This document shows, one piece after another, positions 31,074 to 39,352 of a DNA stretch of 54,279 bases. Positions within the stretch are counted from its first letter, which is position 1. Every line of letters begins with the position of its first letter. Source of the DNA: Lachnospiraceae bacterium (lineage in GTDB: Bacteria > Bacillota > Clostridia > Lachnospirales > Lachnospiraceae). The position numbers and the translations under genes are program-made. The notes beneath the pieces are model-generated. The model did no database searches, was not told where the DNA came from, and worked only from the letters and a program-made list of their open reading frames with translations. The stretch is from assembly GCA_030825115.1 (NCBI GenBank), contig JAPJQL010000026.1, positions 1 through 54,279 of the forward strand, in the 5' to 3' direction.

Positions 31074-33848
31074 TTACTTTTGTGTTCTCAATTCCTGTTC
31101 TTCTTTTCTTCTGTTCAGATACATCCCGCCAAGAGCGATCAGGATCAGCAAGGCCGCGCTGGCAAGGGTGATCAGCCACCCGGTCTTTAATCCTTCCGGC
31201 ATATATTGCATGGAGATCGTATGGCTGCCCGGCGTCACACGGATTCCGATAAAGGCATCCAGCATCTTTTCTGCCGGCTGCTCCACTCCGTCTACCAGGA
31301 TCTTCCAGCCCTTATCATAAGGAATGGTCGTAAGCATCATTCCGGTCTCGTCACATTGGATCGTGCCTTCCAATGAAGACTCGGTCCAGCTGGTCATCTT
31401 CCACGGATGGGCGGACAGTTTATCATATACGGAGGCTAGCCCCTTTTCCGAGAACCGGTATACATCGGCAAACAGACTTTCTTTGCTGTCCTCCGCCACC
31501 AGGGTGACCTCTTCTCCTGCAATACAGTAACCAAGTTCGATCATATAGCCCCGGTTGATATTGTTATGTGTCTTTGTGCCCTTCCAGGTCGTTACCGTCA
31601 CTTTTTCTATCTTCTTGCCTGGCACATATGCATAGTACTCCCCCGACTCTTCCGGATAGAAGGTCAGCCGGTTTCCGTCGGTGGCTGTGTCCATGACCAT
31701 GTTGAGCACATGGGCCGCTCCTATGGCATCTGCCAGCCCGTTCTGGACAGCGGCGGGATTCCCTGCTTCAAGATCCCAGAGGGATTCAAAATCAGCCGGT
31801 ACAAAAAATCCAAGCGGCAGGGTGTAATTGTTCTCGTACAGCAGGATATCGTCCTCCTGCGCAAGATAGGAACGCATCGATGTCGCGTCCGGCTCCGTAG
31901 AATAAAGCCCGTATTTTACGGAAAACAGCATGTCGATCAGCGGCGTGCTGCCCGTGATACTGTAGGCGTTAGTGGAACTTTCGCAGCCAAGCTTCTTAAA
32001 AAGCGCAGACAAGTCTGCATTCGCCGTGGAAGAAAACAGGGATACCGATGGAAAATGCATCCATGCGCCGTCGTTTTTCGTTTTCCTCGTCACTTTTTCA
32101 ACCCGGTAAAAGGTGTCGGCAGGCTGCAGGGTCTCAACAAGTTTTTCTACTGCGGCGTTGTCGTTTTTATACGCCGTCCGGCTTGTGGTCGTCACGCTTG
32201 TCACAGTGGTGTTGACTGCCGCTTCCATGGATACGACGGCCAGGGTCAGCAAAAGAGCCATATTGTGATAGCGGCTTCCTTTCTGGTAAAGGCAAATCAT
32301 TCCCAAATACAGAGAAAGGAACAGGATCGCCACGTAATACACCACGAAATGAAAATGCTCTTCCGTCACAAGCTTCTGTGCCAGGATGACAAATATGACG
32401 GAACCCCAGAACGCTATGAGAACGTGCTTCCACGGAGTTTCCTTCAGGTACATATAGGCACGGTAACACATGAGCAGCAGTAAAAAAATGTAGATATAGG
32501 ACTGGCGGCACGGCAGGCTGTTTGGATAATGAAATCCGTGCCAGATAAAATTCAGTACGTTGATGGAAAAGCTGGCAAAAAACAGCATAAGCAGCGTACA
32601 ATATACAGCCTTTTCTCTGCCTGATATCTTTTTACAGGCAAGGTAAAGAAGAAAGAACATGAACACTGCAACCCCGCAGTAGATATTGGGCCAGTGATCC
32701 AGCCCAATCTCCGTCTCGACATTGCCGATATGGCGGGCAATCATATCAAATATCGGAAAATACTGGTCAAATGTCTTTGGAAAGTTAAAGTCGGAGGACG
32801 CGGTCTGCTGCAACGCGTAGATTTCAGGCAGCAGGACCACGGCTGCAAGGCCTCCGGCGATCAGGGAGTATACGGCAAAGCCGAAACAGCGGCTGATAAA
32901 TTTTTCCCAGGTCAGCTTTTTCTCCATGACGAGCAGGGCGATGAAATACATTACCATAAAGATACAGGTCATGATGGAGATATAATAGTTGGACAGGATG
33001 GAAAGGCCAAGAGTGATGCAGTAGAGCAGGCCCTTGCCGTCTTTTACAAGGCGTTCCAGTCCCAGTACGATGAGCGGAAACAAAAGGATGCAGTCCAGCC
33101 ACATGATATTCCAGCTATATGCCGCCATATATCCCGATAGTGCGTAAAATATCCCGAAAAATGCAATTCCGAAATCACAGGTATTGTTGTGCTTGCGGAG
33201 ATAATATGCCATCGTAAATCCTGATAAACCGATTTTCAGGACAATACTGTATGTCATAAATTCAATGACCAGATCCCTGGGGCACAAAACCAGCAGCCAG
33301 TTTAAGGGGCTGGCGAGATAATATGCATAGAGTGCCGCAAAGTTTACGCCCATGCCGATGTTCCAGCTGTATAAAAGGCTTCCGCCGTGAGTAAGCTTGT
33401 CCTGAAACTCTGCAAAAAATGGCGCGTACTGGTGATACATGTCTGTCCTCAGGAAGGATTCTTCCCCGAATGGAAAAATTCCGCGCTGGGCAAAAATGAT
33501 GATCATAATGATGATGGGAACAAAAAAGGCGGCCACCAGCCCGTCATAGGGGCGGATCAGGCTCCAGGAACGGGAAGAGCCGCGCCAGGTGTGTATGACC
33601 GCCCTGGCCTTTGGCGTCCTCTCCCTGCCGCTTGCCGCATATCGGCAGCGTGACCGGGGAGGGGCATCTTCTGCTTCGGCCGCCGCTTTCCCGGCCGCTT
33701 CTGTCTCAGTCACCGCCGCCTCGGCCGCTGCCCGGCCGCGCAGCGCCTGCCCCTGTATTGTAACTGCTTCTTCTGTATCTCTTGGGTTGTCTCTCATAAG
33801 TAAGTCCTCTAAGTCTTTCGTAATCTGGTCAATTTCTTTATGCTCCAT
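31074..33848 (-). CDS. YfhO-like large membrane protein (GT-C-type fold)
   Basis: The protein has 924 residues with about 13 membrane helices between residues 105 and 580, an extracytoplasmic domain (about 590-885) and a last helix before a charged tail. SFLRTDMYHQYAPFFAEF after the first helix and LYSWNIGMGVNFAALYAYYLASPLNWL fit the YfhO family, which is related to GT-C glycosyltransferases. B. subtilis YfhO glycosylates teichoic acid, so a role in decorating cell-surface polymers is reasonable. Unusually, the first 100 residues form a disordered, Ala/Glu/Arg-rich cytoplasmic extension. The ATG at 33848 has AGGAG. It heads a probable yfhO-argH-NTF2 transcript. Confidence 0.85.
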   Translation of the reverse strand: MEHKEIDQITKDLEDLLMRDNPRDTEEAVTIQGQALRGRAAAEAAVTETEAAGKAAAEAEDAPPRSRCRYAASGRERTPKARAVIHTWRGSSRSWSLIRPYDGLVAAFFVPIIIMIIIFAQRGIFPFGEESFLRTDMYHQYAPFFAEFQDKLTHGGSLLYSWNIGMGVNFAALYAYYLASPLNWLLVLCPRDLVIEFMTYSIVLKIGLSGFTMAYYLRKHNNTCDFGIAFFGIFYALSGYMAAYSWNIMWLDCILLFPLIVLGLERLVKDGKGLLYCITLGLSILSNYYISIMTCIFMVMYFIALLVMEKKLTWEKFISRCFGFAVYSLIAGGLAAVVLLPEIYALQQTASSDFNFPKTFDQYFPIFDMIARHIGNVETEIGLDHWPNIYCGVAVFMFFLLYLACKKISGREKAVYCTLLMLFFASFSINVLNFIWHGFHYPNSLPCRQSYIYIFLLLLMCYRAYMYLKETPWKHVLIAFWGSVIFVILAQKLVTEEHFHFVVYYVAILFLSLYLGMICLYQKGSRYHNMALLLTLAVVSMEAAVNTTVTSVTTTSRTAYKNDNAAVEKLVETLQPADTFYRVEKVTRKTKNDGAWMHFPSVSLFSSTANADLSALFKKLGCESSTNAYSITGSTPLIDMLFSVKYGLYSTEPDATSMRSYLAQEDDILLYENNYTLPLGFFVPADFESLWDLEAGNPAAVQNGLADAIGAAHVLNMVMDTATDGNRLTFYPEESGEYYAYVPGKKIEKVTVTTWKGTKTHNNINRGYMIELGYCIAGEEVTLVAEDSKESLFADVYRFSEKGLASVYDKLSAHPWKMTSWTESSLEGTIQCDETGMMLTTIPYDKGWKILVDGVEQPAEKMLDAFIGIRVTPGSHTISMQYMPEGLKTGWLITLASAALLILIALGGMYLNRRKEEQELRTQK

Positions 33849-33914
33849 GCCAGGTTTCTCCTCGCTTATGATGCTTATTGATAATTGGCTGCTGATACCC
33901 GCCGTCTACGTCAC

Positions 33915-33943
33915 ATTATATCCCCCACACCTCTAAAAGTAAA
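33915..33943 (-). promoter_or_regulatory. promoter of yfhO-argH unit
   Basis: Minus strand TTTACT (33938-33943), 17-base spacer, TATAAT (33915-33920), 66 bases before the start codon. Confidence 0.7.
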
Positions 33944-33953
33944 GGGATTGTCC

Positions 33954-33982
33954 TTGAAAGTGCGACTTTATTATGTTAGAAT
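33954..33982 (+). promoter_or_regulatory. promoter of PTS IIA gene
   Basis: Plus strand TTGAAA (33954-33959), 17-base spacer, TAGAAT (33977-33982). It is back to back with the yfhO promoter, with only ten bases between the two -35 boxes. Confidence 0.7.
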
Positions 33983-34027
33983 AAACCATTATAAGTACCA
34001 TAAACCGTCTAATAACAGGAGGATGTC

Positions 34028-34519
34028 ATGTTTAATCTATTTAAAAAGAAAGATACAGCAGCAAAGGAACTGAAAGCTCCCTGCAATGGCAAGGTCATCT
34101 CGATCACAGAGGTACAGGATGATGTCTTTTCTTCCTGCATGCTCGGGAAGGGAATTGCTGTAAAGCCGTCAGATTCGAAGTCTATGGTTGTTGCTCCGGT
34201 AGATGGTGAGATCAGCGTTGTGATGGAGGGCAGCAACCACGCTGTCGGTCTTAAGGTAAAGGAAGGCTTTGATCTGCTCATCCACATCGGCATTGATACC
34301 GTTTCTCTCAACGGGGAAGGTTTTACGTCCTTCGTCAGCATGGGACAAAAGGTAAAAGCCGGCGATAAGCTGATCGAGTTCGATAAGGACCTTGTTGTCT
34401 CAAAAAATCTTTGCCCGGATGTGATTCTGATCGCACTGGACAATCCTGACCTGCCTGCCCTGGATTATAAGACCGGGATGGACGGCGTCGGCGGTGAGAC
34501 AGTCGTTGCAACCTGGTAG
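34028..34519 (+). CDS. stand-alone PTS glucose-type IIA protein
   Basis: A cytoplasmic phosphocarrier of the PTS glucose/GlcNAc family (EIIA-Glc), 163 residues. It begins with an amphipathic MFNLFKKKD and then has the biotinyl-like barrel: KAPCNGKVISITEVQDDVFSSCMLGKGIAV. The phosphorylated His is in DLLIHIGIDTVSLNGEGF near residue 90, and a second conserved His in SNHAVGLKVK supports it. No IIB or IIC lies beside it, so it probably serves permeases encoded elsewhere or a regulatory role. It has its own promoter, an AGGAGG ribosome site and a strong terminator. Confidence 0.92.
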   Translation: MFNLFKKKDTAAKELKAPCNGKVISITEVQDDVFSSCMLGKGIAVKPSDSKSMVVAPVDGEISVVMEGSNHAVGLKVKEGFDLLIHIGIDTVSLNGEGFTSFVSMGQKVKAGDKLIEFDKDLVVSKNLCPDVILIALDNPDLPALDYKTGMDGVGGETVVATW

Positions 34520-34562
34520 GATTTTTCCGTATCAGGACCGTCATACGTATTTAAAAAGAGTG

Positions 34563-34605
34563 AAAGAAAAGTCAATCCGTTTCGTTTCGGGATTGACTTT
34601 TCTTT
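34563..34605. terminator. bidirectional terminator between PTS IIA and aminotransferase genes
   Basis: A perfect 16-bp stem (34563-34578 with 34590-34605) starting AAAGAAAAGTCAATCC, with T-runs on one side and A-runs on the other, between convergent genes. Confidence 0.9.
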
Positions 34606-34617
34606 TTGCTTTTATCG

Positions 34618-35907
34618 CTATGCCATCTGAGACAGCAGTTTATCGATACTTACGATCTTTACGCACAGTGCAAACAATTCCATGGCCAGAATCAGATCGC
34701 CTAACGGCGGATAGGTCGGCGCAATCCGGATGTTGCTGTCGTGCGGGTCTTTGCCGTATGGGTAGGTCGCTCCGGCTCCGGTCATGACAAGGCCTGCCTT
34801 CTTACATCTCGCCACAATGTCTTTCGCACAGCCGTCCAGAGAATCAAAGGAAATAAAATATCCCCCCTTCGGATTGGTCCAGCAACCGATGCCAAGACCG
34901 CCAAGTTCTCTCTCCAGGATCGTAGTAACCGCCTCAAATTTTGGGCGCAGGATATCTGCATGGAGCCGCATGTGCTCTACCATTCCGTGAATATCTCCGA
35001 AGAAACGGACATGACGGAGCTGGTTTACCTTGTCATGGCCGATCGTCTGGTATTTCAGCTGCTTCATGATGTCCTCCAGGTTGTTGTGGGATGCGGCAAG
35101 GGACGCAATGCCGGAACCCGGAAAACTGATCTTGGAGGTGGAAGAGAATTTATATACCATATCCGGGTTGCCTGCACGTTTGCATTCTGCAAGGATCTCG
35201 ATCAGATGATCCTGGTCGTGGTCATACAGATGGTGCACGCCGTATGCATTGTCCCAGTAGATACGGAAGTCCGGAGCTGCCGGTTTCAATCTTGCAAAAC
35301 GGCGCACCGTCTCGTCAGAATAGCTGGTTCCCTGCGGGTTGGCATACTTTGGAACACACCAGATTCCCTTGATGCTCTCATCCTTTGACACCAGCTCCTC
35401 CACCATATCCATATCCGGTCCTGTTGGGGTCATCGGCACATTGATCATCTCAATGCCGAAATATTCGGTAATCCCGAAATGGCGGTCATAGCCCGGCACC
35501 GGACATAGGAATTTTACCTTATCCAGCTTACACCACGGGGTGCAGCCCATGACGCCGTGGGTCATGGAGCGGGCCACGGTGTCAAACATCACATTCAGGC
35601 TGGAGTTGCCGTAGATGATGATATTGTCCGGGGATACCTCCATCATGTCGCCGATCAGCTCTTTCGCTTCCTTGATTCCATCCAGCACGCCATAGTTGCG
35701 GCAGTCGGTACCGTCCTCACAGGTCAGATCGTCGCTGCTGCTTAAGACATCCATCATTCCCATGGAAAGATCCAGCTGTTCCGCACTTGGTTTTCCGCGG
35801 GACATATCAAGTTTTAAGTCCTTATTCTGGAATTCCTTGTACTGTGCGGATAGCTGTTTTCTCAGTGACTGTAACTCTTCTTTCGTCATTTCTGCATATG
35901 GCTGCAT
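34618..35907 (-). CDS. class I aminotransferase, probable aspartate aminotransferase (type Ic)
   Basis: A PLP enzyme of the group once annotated as MocR-like aminotransferase (PF12897), whose studied members are aspartate aminotransferases. LDMSRGKPSAEQLDLSMGM near the N-terminus and IIYGNSSLNVMFDTV (PLP phosphate region) are group signatures. So are WCVPKYANPQGTSYS and IYWDNAYGVHHLY (the Asp-x-x-x-Tyr of the cofactor site). The Schiff-base Lys lies in KFSSTSKISFPGSGIA near residue 240, and the C-terminal Arg in SNIRIAPTYPPL. The ATG at 35905-35907 has GAGGAGG upstream, and an earlier ATG overlaps that site. Length 429 residues. Single-gene unit. Confidence 0.9.
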   Translation of the reverse strand: MQPYAEMTKEELQSLRKQLSAQYKEFQNKDLKLDMSRGKPSAEQLDLSMGMMDVLSSSDDLTCEDGTDCRNYGVLDGIKEAKELIGDMMEVSPDNIIIYGNSSLNVMFDTVARSMTHGVMGCTPWCKLDKVKFLCPVPGYDRHFGITEYFGIEMINVPMTPTGPDMDMVEELVSKDESIKGIWCVPKYANPQGTSYSDETVRRFARLKPAAPDFRIYWDNAYGVHHLYDHDQDHLIEILAECKRAGNPDMVYKFSSTSKISFPGSGIASLAASHNNLEDIMKQLKYQTIGHDKVNQLRHVRFFGDIHGMVEHMRLHADILRPKFEAVTTILERELGGLGIGCWTNPKGGYFISFDSLDGCAKDIVARCKKAGLVMTGAGATYPYGKDPHDSNIRIAPTYPPLGDLILAMELFALCVKIVSIDKLLSQMA

Positions 35908-36003
35908 CGTTTTTTTCCTCCTCATATTCTGAATACTCCTTTTCCCAACCGCCGGCGCTGTGTGACATCACAATCAGCAGACAGCACCAACAACAGTTGA
36001 TTT

Positions 36004-36032
36004 ATTGTACAGCAATTGCTATTTTCTAGCAA
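36004..36032 (-). promoter_or_regulatory. promoter of aminotransferase gene
   Basis: Minus strand TTGCTA (36027-36032), 17-base spacer, TACAAT (36004-36009); leader of about 90 bases. Confidence 0.6.
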
Positions 36033-36058
36033 GCATATTTTTTGATATCCTGCCATTT

Positions 36059-37495
36059 TTATCTGGACAAAAGCTCCCTCACGATGGCATTGACCACCGC
36101 AGGATCTGCCTTGCCTTTCATGGCGCGCATCGTCTGCCCGACGATATAGCCCATCGCCCTTTCCTTTCCGGCTTTAAAATCAGCAGCCGACTGAGGATTT
36201 GCCACAAGGACTGCTTCCACGGTCGTCCGCAGCGTCCCTTCGTCGTTTACCACTTTCAGCCCTTTCTCCTCCACATATGCTTCCGGGTCCATGTCTGCCG
36301 TAAACATCTCCTCAAACACGGCCTTTGCAACGGTCCGGTTTATCACGTTTTTTTCCACCAGCCCAATCAGCTTTGCCAGATTTTTGGGTGAGAAGCTGAT
36401 CGTTTCCGGGTCCTGCTCATGCTCTTTTAACAGACGCATCGCCTCTGTCATCAGCCAGTTGGATACTTCTTTGGGCTTTTGGCAGATGCTTACCGTCTCC
36501 TCAAAAATATCCGCCAGATGTTTGGATTCTGTGAGGATTTCTGCATCGTACAGAGGGAGCTTATATTCCTGCTGGTAACGTTTCAGCTTCTCCGTCCTGA
36601 GTTCCGGCTGCCTTGCCCGGATCTCCTCAATCCATTCATCACCGATCAGAATCGGGACCAGGTCGGGATCGGGGAAATACCGATAATCCTGTGCGTCCTC
36701 TTTCGAGCGCATGACATAGGAGCATTCTTTATTGTCGTCCCATCGCCGGGTCTCCTGCACGACTTTTTTCCCCTCCTCGATCAGCTCGATCTGCCGCTTT
36801 TTCTCACCTTCGATGGCTCTTGCAATCGCTTTAAATGAGTTTAAGTTCTTCATCTCGGTCCTCGTCCCAAATTCGGCGGCGCCGGTTTCCCTTACGGACA
36901 GGTTGACGTCCGCGCGCATCGATCCCTCCTGCAATCTGCAGTCCGATGCCCCAAGATACTGGATGATCAGGCGCAGCTTTTCCAGATAAGCGATGACCTC
37001 ATCTGCACTCCGCATATCCGGCTCGGATACAATCTCAATCAGCGGCACGCCGCTCCGGTTGTAATCCACAAGGGAGCAGTCCTCCCATTCATCATGGACC
37101 AGTTTTCCTGCGTCTTCTTCCATATGGATCTCATGGATCCCGATCTTCTTAAGCCCCAGGCCCGTCTCAATCTCCACCCAGCCGTCGTGGCAGATGGGCA
37201 GGTATAGCTGGGAGATCTGATAGTTCTGTGGGTTATCCGGGTAAAAATAATTCTTCCGGTCAAATTTGCAGAACTGGTTGACGCTGCAGTTGGTGGCAAG
37301 ACCTACTGCCAGCGCATATTCCACCACCTGTCTGTTGAGGACCGGCAGAGCGCCCGGCATACCGGTACAGACCGGACAGGTATGGGTATTGGGCGCGCCT
37401 CCGAATTCGGTGGAACAGGAACAGAATATTTTCGTTTTTGTCGCAAGCTCCACATGTACTTCCAGACCGATGACGGTCTCATATTGTCTGCTCAT
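36059..37495 (-). CDS. gatB: Asp/Glu-tRNA amidotransferase subunit B
   Basis: The tRNA-binding and kinase/transamidase subunit of GatCAB. It activates the Asp or Glu carried by mischarged tRNA and transfers ammonia to it. The N-terminal YETVIGLEVHVELATKTKIFCSC, the cysteine pair in HTCPVCTGMPGALPVLN and KFDRKNYFYPDNPQNYQISQ define the family. GSMRADVNLSVRE and the C-terminal YqeY-like tail (KAFE-type, ending VVNAIVRELLSR) are present. I take the ATG at 37493-37495, which overlaps the gatA stop as ATGA, with GGGGAG upstream. At 478 residues it is complete. Confidence 0.96.
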   Translation of the reverse strand: MSRQYETVIGLEVHVELATKTKIFCSCSTEFGGAPNTHTCPVCTGMPGALPVLNRQVVEYALAVGLATNCSVNQFCKFDRKNYFYPDNPQNYQISQLYLPICHDGWVEIETGLGLKKIGIHEIHMEEDAGKLVHDEWEDCSLVDYNRSGVPLIEIVSEPDMRSADEVIAYLEKLRLIIQYLGASDCRLQEGSMRADVNLSVRETGAAEFGTRTEMKNLNSFKAIARAIEGEKKRQIELIEEGKKVVQETRRWDDNKECSYVMRSKEDAQDYRYFPDPDLVPILIGDEWIEEIRARQPELRTEKLKRYQQEYKLPLYDAEILTESKHLADIFEETVSICQKPKEVSNWLMTEAMRLLKEHEQDPETISFSPKNLAKLIGLVEKNVINRTVAKAVFEEMFTADMDPEAYVEEKGLKVVNDEGTLRTTVEAVLVANPQSAADFKAGKERAMGYIVGQTMRAMKGKADPAVVNAIVRELLSR

Positions 37496-39009
37496 CTCCC
37501 CGTCCCTCCTCTTTCGCATACGACAGCTCTGGCGGCTTTAGCATCTGGCCGGTCCGCCAAAGCAGGCGATTCATATGTCCTGGTGCATTCATAGGCATAA
37601 CCGGCACGGATGATGTTCTTTTCCTGAAAGCAGTCCCCGAGCAGCTGCAGACCGATCGGAAGACCGTTTAAATCCCTTCCGCACGGGACGGTCAATCCCG
37701 GCAGGCCAGCTAAGTTGGCGGAGACCGTGTAGACATCGCCCAGATACATTTTCATCGGGTCGCCCTGAAAAGCTCCAAGCTTCGGCGCTGTGGAAGGAGC
37801 GGCAGGTCCCAGGATCACATCGTATGTTTCAAACGCCTTGTCAAACGCCTTTTTAATCATGGTCTTCGTCCGCAGCGCTTTGAGATAATACGCGTCATAA
37901 TACCCACTGCTCAAGACAAATGACCCCAGCATGATCCGCCGCTTCACTTCCGGTCCGAACCCCTCAGAGCGACTTTTTTTGTACATGTCGTGAAGCCCCT
38001 CATATTCTTTGGCACGGTATCCGTACTTTACCCCGTCAAACCGGGAAAGATTGGAGCTGGCTTCTGCCGACGCGATGACATAGTACGCAGGAATGGCGTA
38101 TTCTGCCAGACCCAGGTCGAATTGTTCCACAACCGCGCCCTTTTCCTCCAGCACCTTTGCCGCCGCCAGGACTGCGTCCTTTACTTCCTGATCCAGCCCC
38201 GCTCCCAGATAATCTCCGGGGATACCGATCCTCATCCCCTTCACATCATCCTGAAGCGCCGATGTAAAATGATAATCTTCCCGGCAGATGGACGTGCTGT
38301 CCTTTTTATCATAGGAAGCGATTGCTTCCAGTATGGCTGCACAGTCGGTGACGTCTTTTGCCACCGGTCCGATCTGGTCGAGGGAAGAACCGTAAGCCAC
38401 AAGACCATAACGGGACACCGCTCCATAGGTGGGCTTGATCCCGGTCACGCCGCAATAGGCGGACGGCTGGCGGATCGAGCCGCCGGTGTCGGAGCCGAGG
38501 GCATAAAAACATTCATTCGCCGCCACAGCCGCACAGGAACCGCCGGAAGAGCCGCCGGGAACATGCCCGGTGTTCCAGGGATTTTTCGTCGCTCCAAACG
38601 CAGAGGTCTCCGTAGTGCTTCCCATCGCAAATTCGTCCATATTGGTCTTTCCAAGGATGACTGCCCCTGCCTTCTCCAGGTTGATGACTGCCTCCGCAGA
38701 ATAGGGCGGCCGAAAGTTATATAGTATTTTAGAACTGCAGGTCGTCAGCATGCCCCTGGTACACAGATTATCCTTGACTGCCGCCGGTACTCCCGCAAGC
38801 GGTCCTGTAAGAATACCGGCCTCAATCTGCCTTTGCACCTCTTTTGCCCGCTCAAGCGCCCTGTCTTCTTCCACAGTCACGTAGCAGTTCAGAAGAGGGT
38901 CCAGCCTTTTTATCTGTTCCAATGCCGCCTGTGTGGCTTCCACTGCCGTCACTTCTCCCGCCTTGATCTTTTTTCCCAGCTCTATAGCTGTCAAATCGAG
39001 TATGCTCAA
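37492..39009 (-). CDS. gatA: Asp/Glu-tRNA amidotransferase subunit A
   Basis: The glutaminase subunit of GatCAB, of the amidase-signature family; it frees ammonia from glutamine or asparagine. The Ser-cisSer-Lys triad is visible: Lys in PAAVKDNLCTRG, cis-Ser in GGSSGGSCAAVAA, and the nucleophile Ser in LGSDTGGSIRQPSAYCG. Length 505 is a little above the usual 485-490. The start is a TTG at 39007-39009 with AAAGGAG eight bases upstream; no ATG is available there. It couples by overlap to gatB and lies 24 bases after gatC. Confidence 0.96.
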   Translation of the reverse strand: MSILDLTAIELGKKIKAGEVTAVEATQAALEQIKRLDPLLNCYVTVEEDRALERAKEVQRQIEAGILTGPLAGVPAAVKDNLCTRGMLTTCSSKILYNFRPPYSAEAVINLEKAGAVILGKTNMDEFAMGSTTETSAFGATKNPWNTGHVPGGSSGGSCAAVAANECFYALGSDTGGSIRQPSAYCGVTGIKPTYGAVSRYGLVAYGSSLDQIGPVAKDVTDCAAILEAIASYDKKDSTSICREDYHFTSALQDDVKGMRIGIPGDYLGAGLDQEVKDAVLAAAKVLEEKGAVVEQFDLGLAEYAIPAYYVIASAEASSNLSRFDGVKYGYRAKEYEGLHDMYKKSRSEGFGPEVKRRIMLGSFVLSSGYYDAYYLKALRTKTMIKKAFDKAFETYDVILGPAAPSTAPKLGAFQGDPMKMYLGDVYTVSANLAGLPGLTVPCGRDLNGLPIGLQLLGDCFQEKNIIRAGYAYECTRTYESPALADRPDAKAARAVVCERGGTGR

Positions 39010-39033
39010 TGTAAGACTCCTTTCCTGAAACGT

Positions 39034-39327
39034 CTATTCTACGGTTTTTGGAACTTGAAACGCCCCGTCTTTTTGCTCCGGCGCATTCTCCAGGATATTG
39101 CCGCGGTCGAACGTATTCCGCACAACATCATCCCGGAAAACGTTGCAGGCAGAAAACACATGGGACATCGGCGCTGCACCGGTGGTGTCCAGTTCATTTA
39201 ACTGGTCGATATAGTCCAACATGCTCCCCATGTCCTTTTTTGCCGCCTCCTTTTCCTCAGATGTGAGCTCCAGTTTTGCGAGGATGCTTACATATTCAAT
39301 CATTTCGTCGCTGATGATATTTGCCAT
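39034..39327 (-). CDS. gatC: Asp/Glu-tRNA amidotransferase subunit C
   Basis: A small subunit (97 residues) that wraps around GatA and GatB and stabilises the complex. Family pattern: IISDEMIEYVSILAKLELTSEEK at the N-terminus, LDYIDQLNELDTTGAAPMSHV in the middle, and a C-terminal RDDVVRNTFDRGNILENAPEQ followed by FQVPKTVE. The ATG at 39325-39327 has AAGGAG. The reading frame remains open upstream, but only inside aspS. It is the second gene of the aspS-gatCAB operon. Confidence 0.95.
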   Translation of the reverse strand: MANIISDEMIEYVSILAKLELTSEEKEAAKKDMGSMLDYIDQLNELDTTGAAPMSHVFSACNVFRDDVVRNTFDRGNILENAPEQKDGAFQVPKTVE

Positions 39328-39352
39328 AAGATGTACTCCTTTCCCTTTTCCG

